Source: Gemmatimonadota bacterium
GTDB taxonomy: Bacteria > Gemmatimonadota > Gemmatimonadetes > Longimicrobiales > Gaopeijiaceae
DNA: 49,520 nt
Assembly: GCA_022340755.1 (NCBI GenBank)
Contig: JAJDNI010000099.1
Coordinates: forward strand, 1 to 49,520
Reading direction: 5' to 3'
Below, piece by piece: positions 1 to 8,103 of this stretch. How positions within the stretch are numbered: position 1 is the first letter of the stretch; each line of letters starts with the position of its first letter. The notes under the pieces are model-generated. The model was given only the letters and a program-made list of their open reading frames with translations, searched no databases and was not told where the DNA came from. Both the position numbers and the translations under genes were made by a program.

Positions 1-3
1 ATC

Positions 4-2346
4 GTGGTGGCGCACGTTCGTGAGGGCCGCTACGAAGGCATCGTCACGCGCTTCCCCCCGGAGCCGAACGGGTATCCGCACATCGGGCACGCCAAGTCCG
101 TGTGCCTGAACTTCGGCATCGCGCAGGAGTTCGGAGGCCGATGCCATCTGCGCTTCGACGACACCAATCCCGAGACCGAGGAGATGGAGTACGTCGAGGC
201 CATCAAGGACGCCATCCGCTGGCTGGGGTTTGACTGGGGCGAACACCTCTATTTCGCGTCGGACTACTTCGAGCGCATGTACGACTGCGCCGAGATCCTC
301 ATCGGAAAGGGGCTCGCCTACGTCGATTCCTCCACAGAGGAGGAGATCCGGGAAGCCCGCGGCACCGTCACCGAGCCGGGGCGGCCCACCGCCTTCCGCG
401 ACCGCAGCGTGGAAGAGAACCTCGACCTGTTCCGGCGCATGCGCGCCGGCGAGTTCCCGGACGGCGCGCACGTGCTGCGGGGCAAGCTCGACCTGGCGTC
501 ACCCAACATGCTGATGCGTGACCCGGTCTTCTATCGGATCCGGCACGCGCACCACTACCGGCGCGGGGACGCCTGGTGCATCTATCCGCTCTACGACTAC
601 GCCCACTGCCTGGAGGACGCATTCGAGGGCGTGACCCACTCGTTGTGTACGCTGGAGTTCGACAACAACCGGGAGATCTACGATTGGATCCTGGACAACG
701 TGGGCTTCGAGGAGCCGCGGACCCATCAGTACGAGTTCAACCGCCTGAACCTCGAGTACACGGTCGTCTCCAAGCGGAAGCTCGGGCCTCTGGTGAAGGC
801 GGGGCACGTCGCGGGATGGGATGACCCTCGGATGTCCACCCTGGCGGGGCTGCGCCGCCGTGGCGTCCCTCCGGAGGCCGTGCGTCTCTTCGCGGACATG
901 GTTGGGGTGGCGAAGACCGAGTCGTGGGTGGATCCGGGCAAGCTCGAGTTCGCCATACGCGACGTGCTCAACCGGACGGCACCCCGGGTGATGGCGGTGC
1001 TCCATCCCCTCAAGGTCGTCATCACCAACCTGGACGACGGTGACGTGGAGGAGCTCGACGCGCCCTATTGGCCTCACGACGTCGCCCGGGAGGGTTCCAG
1101 AAAGGTGCCCTTTGGCCGGGAGCTCCTGATCGAGCGGGAGGACTTTGCGGAGGACCCTCCGAAAGGGTTCCGGCGACTGATTCCCGGAGGCGAGGTCAGA
1201 TTGCGCTACGGCTACGTCATCCGCTGTGACGAGGTGGTGAAGGGTCCGGACGGAAGGGTGATGGAGCTGCGCTGCACCTACGACCCGGACACGAGGAGCG
1301 GATCCGCGGGGTCCGGCAGCGGCCGGAAGGGGATCGGGACCATCCACTGGGTCTCGGCGGCCCACGCGCTGACGGCGGAGGTGCGCCTCTACGACCGGCT
1401 CTTCGACACGCCCAACCCGGAGGAAGTTCCCGAGGGTGGGGACCTCGTGGACAACCTCAATCCCGAGTCCCTGGTGGTGGTGCGAGATGCTCGGATCGAG
1501 CCCTCGGTGGCGTCGGACGCTGCGGGCACACGGTACCAGTTCGAGCGCACCGGGTATTTCTGGCGCGATCCCGTGGATGGTGTCGGGGACGCTCTGGTCT
1601 TCAACCGGATCGTCACATTGAAGGATACCTGGTCCGGGAGGGCCGTCTCGGGCGACACGAGCGACGTCTCCAAGGCCAGCGGGGAGGTTGCACCGGTCTC
1701 CATACGCGAAGCGTCCAGGAAGGCAACCGAGGCGCCATCCCAGACCCCGACAGGGGGCCCGCGCGTCAGCGAGGAGAGAGCCGGCAAGCGACGGGCAGAT
1801 CCAGAGCTGGGCGCGCGCATGCTGCGCTACGTGGAGGAGCTCGGGCTGAGCCCGGAGGACGCCGACATCCTGACCGGATCGCGGGGGTTCTCCGACTTCT
1901 TCGAGGCTGCGTTGGCCGAGCACGGAGACGCACAGACCATCGCCGCCTGGGTGGTGAACGACGTCCGGGGCGTCCTGGGGCGCGGGTCCGTCGACGATCT
2001 TCCCTTCGGGGGGATGGAGCTCGGCAAGCTCGCCCGGCTCGTCGACGACGGCACGGTGTCTCGACGGGCGGCCAAGGACGTTCTTGCAGAGATGGCCGCC
2101 GAGGGTGGCGACCCCGCCACGGTCATCGCGCGGCTGGGCCTCGAGAAGGTGGCCGACACCGACGTCCTCGCCGGCGTGGTGGATACCGTGCTCGCGGCCT
2201 GGCCCGAGAAGGTCGCTGAGTACCGCGGGGGGAAGGTGAGCCTGATGGGCCTGTTCGTCGGTGAGGTGATGAAGGCGACCCGCGGTGCAGCCGATCCCAA
2301 GGCGGTCAGGGCTGTTCTTGCCGCGCGTCTGGGAGCGGACTCGTGA
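4..2346 (+). CDS. glnS: Glutaminyl-tRNA synthetase with C-terminal YqeY-like domain (5' end may lie outside window)
   Basis: Charges tRNA-Gln with glutamine in the cytoplasm. The class I signature HIGH lies at residues 26-29 (PHIGHAKS), and the KMSKS-type loop reads VSKRK near 255-259. The catalytic and anticodon-binding body follows E. coli GlnRS closely to about residue 545. A polar Ser/Thr/Glu-rich linker (about 545-595) then leads to a helical domain (about 598-780) resembling the YqeY/GatB tail. E. coli GlnRS is about 554 residues, so this protein is about 225 longer. GlnRS with a YqeY tail is known from Deinococcus. The frame is open to the window edge and the GTG at position 4 is only the first visible start; the E. 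coli enzyme has about ten more residues before the HIGH region, so the true start may be upstream. gltX follows with a 4-base overlap. Confidence 0.95.
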   Translation: MVAHVREGRYEGIVTRFPPEPNGYPHIGHAKSVCLNFGIAQEFGGRCHLRFDDTNPETEEMEYVEAIKDAIRWLGFDWGEHLYFASDYFERMYDCAEILIGKGLAYVDSSTEEEIREARGTVTEPGRPTAFRDRSVEENLDLFRRMRAGEFPDGAHVLRGKLDLASPNMLMRDPVFYRIRHAHHYRRGDAWCIYPLYDYAHCLEDAFEGVTHSLCTLEFDNNREIYDWILDNVGFEEPRTHQYEFNRLNLEYTVVSKRKLGPLVKAGHVAGWDDPRMSTLAGLRRRGVPPEAVRLFADMVGVAKTESWVDPGKLEFAIRDVLNRTAPRVMAVLHPLKVVITNLDDGDVEELDAPYWPHDVAREGSRKVPFGRELLIEREDFAEDPPKGFRRLIPGGEVRLRYGYVIRCDEVVKGPDGRVMELRCTYDPDTRSGSAGSGSGRKGIGTIHWVSAAHALTAEVRLYDRLFDTPNPEEVPEGGDLVDNLNPESLVVVRDARIEPSVASDAAGTRYQFERTGYFWRDPVDGVGDALVFNRIVTLKDTWSGRAVSGDTSDVSKASGEVAPVSIREASRKATEAPSQTPTGGPRVSEERAGKRRADPELGARMLRYVEELGLSPEDADILTGSRGFSDFFEAALAEHGDAQTIAAWVVNDVRGVLGRGSVDDLPFGGMELGKLARLVDDGTVSRRAAKDVLAEMAAEGGDPATVIARLGLEKVADTDVLAGVVDTVLAAWPEKVAEYRGGKVSLMGLFVGEVMKATRGAADPKAVRAVLAARLGADS

Positions 2347-3776
2347 CGATGCGCGTGCGGTTCGCTCCTTCGCCGACAGGCTACCTCCACGTGGGGGGTG
2401 CGCGGACCGCGCTGTTCAACTGGCTGCTGGCGCGCAAGGAGGGGGGGACCTTCGTTCTCCGCATCGAGGACACCGATCAGGCCCGCAACCGTGACGAGCA
2501 CGTCGAGGCCATCCTCCACGGGCTCTCGTGGCTGGGCTTGGACTGGGACGAGGGTCCCCTGTATCAGAGCGAGGGCGTAAAGCGGCACGAGCAGGAAGCC
2601 TTTCGCCTCCTCGAGGAGGGGAAGGCCTACCGGGACTTCGCGACGCCCGAGTCCATACGCGCGGAGGCGAGCGCACGAGGCGTGCACCCCAGCAGTGTGG
2701 CGCGAGAGCGCGCCGCCCTGGTTACGGAGAAGGAGGCCGCGAGTCGCATCGCCGCCGGAAAGCCGTACGCGCTGCGCTTCCGGGTCCCGCCGGGGGAGAC
2801 GTCCTTCACCGACGTCGTGCACGGCGACATGCGCTTCGCCAACGAGGACGTCGATGACCTCGTCATTCTCCGGTCCGACGGCACGCCGGTCTACAACCTC
2901 GCCGTGGTGTCGGACGATCACGCCCACGGGATCAGCCACGTCATCCGTGGCGACGATCACCTGTCGAACACCCCGAAGCAGGTTCTCCTCTACCGTGCGC
3001 TGGGGTATCCGGAGCCCGTCTTCGGTCATGTGCCCTTGATTCTCGGCGCGGACGGCAAGCGCCTGTCCAAGCGCCACGGGGCCACGGCGGTGGGAGACTA
3101 TGAGAGTCAGGGCATCCTGCCCGACGCCATGGTGAACTTCCTGGCTCTTCTGGGATGGAACCCGGGCGACGAGCGCGAGGTCATGAGCCGTGACGAGCTC
3201 GTCGAGGCGTTCACGCCGGAGCGCATCCTCAAGAAGAGCTCGGTGTTCGACCTGGAGAAGCTGGCCTGGCTGAACGGACGCCACCTGGCGCAGCGGCCGA
3301 GCTCGACGCTGCTCCCGGGAGTGCGGGAGCGTCTCGCGAAGCGGAAGGAGGTCGATGCGGCGCGCACGGCCGACGACGCGTGGATGGAATCGCTCGTGGA
3401 CCTCCTGAAGGTGCGGGCGCGCACCGTAGACGAAATCGCGGATCAGGCGATGCCGTACGTATGCGATACGCTGGCGTTCGACGAGGCCGCCGTTGCGAAG
3501 CACTGGCGAAAGGACCCCGCGCGATCCGCCGACTACATGGAGCGCACCGCGGCGGCACTCTCGGCGACCGAATGGAGCGCAGCCGCACTGGAAGAGGGCC
3601 TGCGCGGACTCGCCGAAGAGATGGGCGTGGGCGCCGGCAAGCTCATTCATCCCCTACGCGTGGCGCTGACGGGGCAGTCCGCCAGCCCCGGCATCTTCGA
3701 CGTCTTGACGCTGTTGGGGAGTGCGAGGTCGCTCGCCCGCGTCGAGGAGGCCGTTCGCCTCGTGCGCGCGATGTGA
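2343..3776 (+). CDS. gltX: Glutamyl-tRNA synthetase
   Basis: Attaches glutamate to tRNA-Glu; class I synthetase of usual bacterial length (477 residues). The ATP-site signature reads HVGG at residues 16-19, the normal GluRS variant of HIGH, and the KMSKS-type motif reads KRLSKR at 239-244. The insertion and anticodon-binding regions are present to the C terminus. The start is GTG at 2343, overlapping the glnS stop (GTGA); an ATG two codons later is also possible. Because a true GlnRS is next door, this GluRS need not mis-charge tRNA-Gln, so it is probably the discriminating type (inference). Co-transcribed with glnS. Confidence 0.97.
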   Translation: MTMRVRFAPSPTGYLHVGGARTALFNWLLARKEGGTFVLRIEDTDQARNRDEHVEAILHGLSWLGLDWDEGPLYQSEGVKRHEQEAFRLLEEGKAYRDFATPESIRAEASARGVHPSSVARERAALVTEKEAASRIAAGKPYALRFRVPPGETSFTDVVHGDMRFANEDVDDLVILRSDGTPVYNLAVVSDDHAHGISHVIRGDDHLSNTPKQVLLYRALGYPEPVFGHVPLILGADGKRLSKRHGATAVGDYESQGILPDAMVNFLALLGWNPGDEREVMSRDELVEAFTPERILKKSSVFDLEKLAWLNGRHLAQRPSSTLLPGVRERLAKRKEVDAARTADDAWMESLVDLLKVRARTVDEIADQAMPYVCDTLAFDEAAVAKHWRKDPARSADYMERTAAALSATEWSAAALEEGLRGLAEEMGVGAGKLIHPLRVALTGQSASPGIFDVLTLLGSARSLARVEEAVRLVRAM

Positions 3777-3788
3777 GAAAAGGCTTTC

Positions 3789-3818
3789 TTGACACCTGTT
3801 CCGGGCGCACATTAGGAT
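3789..3818 (+). promoter_or_regulatory. Sigma-70-type promoter of the lexA-like gene
   Basis: TTGACA at 3789-3794 and TAGGAT at 3813-3818, spaced by 18 bases. Transcription would begin near 3825, leaving a leader of about 48 bases. A nine-base sequence CACCTGTTC lies in the spacer (3793-3801) and recurs at 3864-3872, directly before the start codon; it could be a repressor contact site (inference). Confidence 0.65.
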
Positions 3819-3872
3819 AGCCGTCCGCCGCACCAATCCGGGCGGGTTCACTGCCTCGAAAGGCACCTGTTC

Positions 3873-4595
3873 TTGGCACGTTCGGAACCGACTTCGCATC
3901 GCGACGCATCGTCGCTCACGGGCCACCGAATTCCGGAGGCGGTGGTCGAGCCGTTGAGCGAGATCGAGCGCAAGATCCTGGATTTCATGGTCCAATATCT
4001 CCGGGCGAACACCTATCAGCCGTCCATCAGGGAGATCGGGGAGCGGTTCGGCATCAAGAGCACCAAGACAGTGTCCGAACACCTCCAGTCCCTTGCCGAC
4101 AAGGGTTGGCTGGAGCGCGACCCGTCCCGCTCTCGGGGTGTGAAGATCCTGGGAATGGACCTGAGCACCGAGACGGTTTCGGTACCGTGCTTCCGGGAGA
4201 TGCCGGAGGACCGCAATGGGCTCCGGAGTGGCAAGGAGGAGTTCCACCTTTCCCTCGACCGACGGCTCGCCGGGGAGGGCGGGAGCTTCTTCGTCCGGGC
4301 TGGATCCAACGATCTCGCGGTGTTGGGCATCAACGCCGGCGACTTCGTCCTGATCGAGCCTGCGACCCTGGACGACCTCGAGGACGGCACCATCGTGGCG
4401 GCGCGGGCGGGGAGTGGCAACTGGTTCCATCGCCTCGCGCGCAACGGAGGAGGCATCCTCCTCGAGTCGATGCAGCCCGGGGGCGGGACCACGTTGGTGA
4501 GGGATCCCGGACGGCTCCAGATCATGGGACGGGTAACGGCGTTCTACCGTCGGATCGATCAGAGCGCCGGCGCCTTGAATCTCACGCAACACTGA
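3873..4595 (+). CDS. lexA: LexA-like repressor with degenerate autoproteolysis site
   Basis: Residues 28-94 match the LexA winged-helix DNA-binding domain (TYQPSIREIGERFG, then TKTVSEHLQSLADKGWLER and SRGVKIL). Residues 100-228 match the S24/LexA C-terminal domain. An ungapped alignment to E. coli LexA from FFVRAGSND to INAGD puts Asp147 at the catalytic Ser and, from IVAARAG to FHRL, His186 at the catalytic Lys. The Ala-Gly cleavage bond aligns with Glu112-Asp113. Ser145 is nearby but two positions off. The protein is therefore predicted to bind DNA but not to cleave itself. Non-cleaving LexA relatives are known in cyanobacteria. The start is TTG at 3873, chosen for the GAAAGG at 3858-3863 and because the whole helix-turn-helix domain is kept. 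It has its own promoter; tadA follows after 17 bases. Confidence 0.85.
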   Translation: MARSEPTSHRDASSLTGHRIPEAVVEPLSEIERKILDFMVQYLRANTYQPSIREIGERFGIKSTKTVSEHLQSLADKGWLERDPSRSRGVKILGMDLSTETVSVPCFREMPEDRNGLRSGKEEFHLSLDRRLAGEGGSFFVRAGSNDLAVLGINAGDFVLIEPATLDDLEDGTIVAARAGSGNWFHRLARNGGGILLESMQPGGGTTLVRDPGRLQIMGRVTAFYRRIDQSAGALNLTQH

Positions 4596-4612
4596 GGCTC
4601 GGCCCGGGCGCG

Positions 4613-5113
4613 ATGGCCGACGCCAATCTACCCACCTTCTCTCCACTCCAGTCGTCCCTTCCGGAGGCTGGCGACCGCTTGTGGATGTCCCGGGCACTGG
4701 AGCTTGCGCGCGCGGCGGCGGGACGTGGCGAGGTGCCTGTCGGCGCGGTTCTCGTGCGTGACGAACAGTTGGTGGCCGAGGGGTACAACCGGACGGTCTC
4801 CGATGCGGATCCCACCGCCCACGCCGAGGTGGTTACGCTCCGTGCCGCCGCTACCCGGCAGGGTGACTTCCGCCTCACCGACACGACGCTGTACGTGACG
4901 CTCGAGCCTTGTGCCATGTGCGCGGGCGCGGTCGTGCTGGCCCGCGTGCCACGGGTGGTTTTCGGCGCCACGGATCCGAAGGCCGGTATGGCGGGGACGC
5001 TGGGCAATCTGCTTCAGGACGCGCGACTGAATCATCGCTGCGCCGTCACCCCCGGCGTGCTCGCCGAATCGTCGGCGGGCCTGCTGCGCGACTTCTTCAG
5101 GGAGCGACGGTGA
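4613..5113 (+). CDS. tadA: tRNA-specific adenosine deaminase
   Basis: Deaminates the wobble adenosine 34 of tRNA-Arg(ACG) to inosine. The zinc-dependent cytidine/deoxycytidylate deaminase fold is shown by HAE at residues 70-72 (His zinc ligand, Glu proton shuttle) and PCAMC with Cys100 and Cys103. GEVPVGAVLV near the N terminus and the DARLNHR region near the C terminus are typical of TadA. The ATG at 4613 gives 166 residues with about 22 extra at the N terminus; translation could instead begin at a start near 4685, since the family usually opens close to the WMxxAL segment. It overlaps the next gene by four bases (GTGA). Confidence 0.93.
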   Translation: MADANLPTFSPLQSSLPEAGDRLWMSRALELARAAAGRGEVPVGAVLVRDEQLVAEGYNRTVSDADPTAHAEVVTLRAAATRQGDFRLTDTTLYVTLEPCAMCAGAVVLARVPRVVFGATDPKAGMAGTLGNLLQDARLNHRCAVTPGVLAESSAGLLRDFFRERR

Positions 5114-6441
5114 GCGTCTCCGGCACCTTGCGTCGCCTTTCCCTGTTGCTGTTCGTGACGGCTACGGGGTGCCGGGTCGTGTCCACGCCTCCTCCGGCTC
5201 CCGCCGGTGGCCCTGCCGTCCCGCGCGAATTACCTCATGTGGAGCCGGGGCAGAAGGTCCAGCCCATGGGTCCCACCCGGCGCTTCTCCGAAGTGCGGGG
5301 TGTCTGGGTGGTGCGCACGCAATTGGAAAGCCCGGATCGTGTCGAGGCCATGGTGCAGCAGGTCGCGGACGCCGGGTTCAACACCATCCTGGTGCAGGTC
5401 CGAGGCAGGGCGGACGCATTCTACGACTCGACCTGGGAGCCTCGCGGGGAGCAGCTGTGGGACGCTCCTGACGGCTTCGACCCGCTGGCCCTGGTCATTC
5501 AGGAGGCGCATGCCCGCGGCCTCGCCGTGCACGCGTGGGTGAACACGCACTTCATCTGGGAGGGCCCGACGCTGCCGGTGAGCCCGGACCACATGGTGAA
5601 CGCGCGGCCGGAGTGGCTGGCGGTGCCGAAGGAGCTCGGTCGCGCGTTGTACGGCATGGATCCGTCCGATCCCCGGTACGTGGCCGTTCTTCGTCGCTAC
5701 GCCGATGAGCATTCCGATCAGGTGGAAGGACTGTACTCCAGTCCGTCCGACCCGGCGGTTCAGGAGCGCGTGTACGATGTCTGGATGGATCTGGTGGAGC
5801 GCTATGAGATCGACGGGATCCATTTCGACTACATCCGCTACCCGAACGCGGACTTCGACTACTCCAGAGGCGCGCTGGATCGGTTCCGGACCTGGGTGAC
5901 CCCACGGCTCACGCCCGACAGCCTCGGCGTGCTCGATGCGGCGTTTGCGGACGATCCCTACGCGTTCGTCGACGCGCTGCCCGATGCCTGGGACGAGTTC
6001 CGCCGGGCGCAGATCACGCAGCTCGTGGAGCGGGGCTACTACGGTGTGAAGGCGCGACGACCGGACGTGCTGGTGAGCGCCGCCGTCTTTCCCGACGCGG
6101 ACATCGCCTCCCGGGAGCGCTTCCAGGACTGGCGTAGCTGGCTGCGGCGTGGGTTCCTGGACGTGGTGGTTCCCATGGCGTACACCACTGACGACGACGT
6201 CTTCCGCAGTCAGGTGCGTGCGGCTCGCGCCCTGGCCGGGAAACGCGACCGGATCTGGGCGGGGATTGGCGCGTGGGTGAACACCTACGACGGGACCCTG
6301 AAAAAGATCGACATCGCGCGGAAGGAGGACGTCGGCGGAGTGGTTCTATTCTCGTACGACTGGGCCAGCACGGAAGGGCCGACCGCAAAGGGCGTTCCGT
6401 ATCTCCAGCGTGTGGGACGGGCACGCTTCGGCGCCCACTAG
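5110..6441 (+). CDS. Glycosyl-hydrolase-like 10 family lipoprotein (YngK/DUF187 type)
   Basis: Predicted secreted lipoprotein of 443 residues. A short hydrophobic signal (LSLLLFVTATGC) ends in a plausible though non-classical lipobox with Cys near residue 21, followed by a Pro-rich linker. The remainder is a TIM-barrel of the GHL10 family: RGVWVVRTQ, then ADAGFNTILVQVRGRADAFY, HAWVNTHF, and the IDGIHFDYIRYP strand. Relatives are thought to act on peptidoglycan-type or other glycans, but substrates are mostly unknown, so no reaction is assigned. The start is GTG at 5110, overlapping the tadA stop and preceded by GGGAG; longer upstream starts would fall inside tadA. It is the last gene of the lexA-tadA group. 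Confidence 0.85.
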   Translation: MSVSGTLRRLSLLLFVTATGCRVVSTPPPAPAGGPAVPRELPHVEPGQKVQPMGPTRRFSEVRGVWVVRTQLESPDRVEAMVQQVADAGFNTILVQVRGRADAFYDSTWEPRGEQLWDAPDGFDPLALVIQEAHARGLAVHAWVNTHFIWEGPTLPVSPDHMVNARPEWLAVPKELGRALYGMDPSDPRYVAVLRRYADEHSDQVEGLYSSPSDPAVQERVYDVWMDLVERYEIDGIHFDYIRYPNADFDYSRGALDRFRTWVTPRLTPDSLGVLDAAFADDPYAFVDALPDAWDEFRRAQITQLVERGYYGVKARRPDVLVSAAVFPDADIASRERFQDWRSWLRRGFLDVVVPMAYTTDDDVFRSQVRAARALAGKRDRIWAGIGAWVNTYDGTLKKIDIARKEDVGGVVLFSYDWASTEGPTAKGVPYLQRVGRARFGAH

Positions 6442-6505
6442 GGAAGCATCACAAGCCGGCTGGCCTCCGGGTGCCCCGTGTCGAGGCCCTCTCACGACGG
6501 TCTCG

Positions 6506-6534
6506 TTGACGCTTCCGAAACCCTCCGCTACGTT
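6506..6534 (+). promoter_or_regulatory. Promoter of the pyrRBC operon
   Basis: TTGACG at 6506-6511 and TACGTT at 6529-6534 with a 17-base spacer, just upstream of pyrR. Initiation near 6541 leaves a leader of only about 34 bases, too short for the antiterminator/terminator pair of Bacillus-type PyrR attenuation. Confidence 0.65.
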
Positions 6535-6574
6535 CCCGCCGCCCTTCCGCGGATCCCCCGAAAGACCCGCCGAT

Positions 6575-7135
6575 ATGAGCGCCGACCGCATCGCCGTGAT
6601 GGACGAGACCGCCGTCCGCCGGGCCATCGCCCGGATGGCTCGCGAAATCGTCGAAAAGAGCGGTGGCTCCCCAACCCTCGCCCTCATGGGCATCCAGCGC
6701 CGCGGCGTCCAGATCGCCGCCCTCCTCCGCGAGGAGATCGAGCGCGCGGAGGGGCTTCGAGTGGCCACCGGAACGATCGACATCACCCTGTATCGGGACG
6801 ACCTGGAGGCCATCGGGCCTCGTCCCGTGATCGGAGAGACCGTGCTTCCTCCTGGCGGGGTGGACGACCGGGTGACCGTCCTCGTTGACGACGTCCAGTT
6901 CACGGGGCGGACGGCCCGGGCGGCCATGAACGAGCTCATGGATTGGGGTCGGCCGGCCCGCATCCTGCTCTGTGTGCTCGTGGACCGCGGTGGTCGGGAG
7001 CTCCCCATCCAGCCCGACATCGTGGGGCGCCACGTGGAGGTCTTGAGCGGCCAGCAAAGCGTCGAGGTCATGGTCCCGGAGCTGGACGGGCGTCTGGGCG
7101 TCGATCTCGTGTACTCCCGGCCGGAGGTCGCGTGA
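6575..7135 (+). CDS. pyrR: PyrR: pyrimidine operon regulator / uracil phosphoribosyltransferase
   Basis: A type I phosphoribosyltransferase fold of 186 residues. The PRPP loop [12 protein letters not shown] lies at about 102-113, and [10 protein letters not shown] and the [12 protein letters not shown] segment are characteristic of PyrR. In Bacillus the protein binds pyr mRNA when UMP is high and also has weak uracil phosphoribosyltransferase activity. Here it heads pyrB and pyrC, as expected of a regulator of its own operon. The start is ATG at 6575; a longer frame upstream has no support. Its RNA target is not visible: the predicted leader is too short for attenuation, so control may be at ribosome binding, as proposed for actinobacterial PyrR (inference). 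It overlaps pyrB by four bases if the GTG at 7132 is used. Confidence 0.95.
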   Translation: MSADRIAVMDETAVRRAIARMAREIVEKSGGSPTLALMGIQRRGVQIAALLREEIERAEGLRVATGTIDITLYRDDLEAIGPRPVIGETVLPPGGVDDRVTVLVDDVQFTGRTARAAMNELMDWGRPARILLCVLVDRGGRELPIQPDIVGRHVEVLSGQQSVEVMVPELDGRLGVDLVYSRPEVA

Positions 7136-8103
7136 ACCAGATGACATCTCCGCTCGGAAAGGACCTCGTCGGACTCGAGCGCCTTTCCGGACAGCAGATT
7201 CGGGCGATCCTCGATACCGCCGAGCCCTTCAAGGAGATTTCCGAGCGAAGGATCAAGAAGGTGCCCGTGCTGCGGGGGAAGACCATCGTCAACCTTTTCT
7301 TCGAGGCGTCGACCCGGACCCGGGTCTCCTTCGAGTTCGCGGAGAAGCGGCTGTCGGCCGACACTGTCAACATCGCCGCAGCGAGCTCGTCGGTATCCAA
7401 GGGAGAGACGCTGGTGGACACGGCGCGCAACCTGGAGGCCATGCGCATCGACATGGTGGTGATGCGTCATGGATCCTCGGGAGCTGCCCGGTTCCTGGCG
7501 GATCGGATCCCGTCCAACGTGATCAACGCCGGCGACGGGTGGCACGAGCACCCCACGCAGGGGCTCCTCGACATGCTCACCATCCGTGATCATATGGGCC
7601 GGCTCGATGGGCTCAAGGTGTGCATCGTCGGAGACATCCGGCATTCGCGGGTGGCGCGGTCGAACATCTACGGCCTCCTGAAGATGGGAGCCGAGGTCGC
7701 TGTATGCGGGCCCCAGACGCTCCTACCCCAGGGGATCGGCGACCTCGGGGTGCACGTGCTCAGCCGTGTGGAGGACGCCATCCAGTGGGCCGATGTGCTG
7801 AATGTCCTCCGCCTCCAGCTCGAGCGCATGCAGGCCGGGTACGTGCCCTCGCTCCGGGAGTACAACCGGATCTGGGGCGTGAGCACGGCGCGTCTCGAAC
7901 GTGCGCCCAGGGATCTGCTGATCCTGCATCCCGGGCCGATGAACCGCGGTGTCGAGATCGACTCCGACGTTGCGGACGGCCCGCATTCCGTGATTCTCAA
8001 CCAGGTGACGAACGGTGTGGCCGTGCGCATGGCCGTGCTGTATCTGCTGGCCGGCGGTCAGCCGGAGAAGGCCGAGGCGGCGAAGCAGGGAGGTGAAGCG
8101 TGA
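7132..8103 (+). CDS. pyrB: Aspartate carbamoyltransferase catalytic subunit
   Basis: Condenses carbamoyl phosphate and aspartate to N-carbamoyl-aspartate, the committed step of UMP synthesis. The carbamoyl-phosphate site FFEASTRTR lies near residues 57-65. SSSVSKGET follows, then the HPTQGLLD segment and the aspartate-side [12 protein letters not shown]. Length (323) matches bacterial PyrB. The start is GTG at 7132 (overlap GTGA with pyrR; GGAGG five bases upstream), though ATG at 7141 is also possible. No pyrI regulatory subunit is next to it; with pyrC immediately downstream it may form a PyrB-PyrC complex, as described in other bacteria (inference). Confidence 0.97.
   Translation: MNQMTSPLGKDLVGLERLSGQQIRAILDTAEPFKEISERRIKKVPVLRGKTIVNLFFEASTRTRVSFEFAEKRLSADTVNIAAASSSVSKGETLVDTARNLEAMRIDMVVMRHGSSGAARFLADRIPSNVINAGDGWHEHPTQGLLDMLTIRDHMGRLDGLKVCIVGDIRHSRVARSNIYGLLKMGAEVAVCGPQTLLPQGIGDLGVHVLSRVEDAIQWADVLNVLRLQLERMQAGYVPSLREYNRIWGVSTARLERAPRDLLILHPGPMNRGVEIDSDVADGPHSVILNQVTNGVAVRMAVLYLLAGGQPEKAEAAKQGGEA

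Noticed and set aside
3777..3900. Classical SOS box before the lexA-like gene
   Set aside because: Neither CTGT-N8-ACAG nor GAAC-N4-GTTC is present; only an unrelated repeat and a nine-base palindrome.
6541..6574. PyrR attenuator in the pyr leader
   Set aside because: No binding-loop consensus or terminator pair is visible in the short leader.
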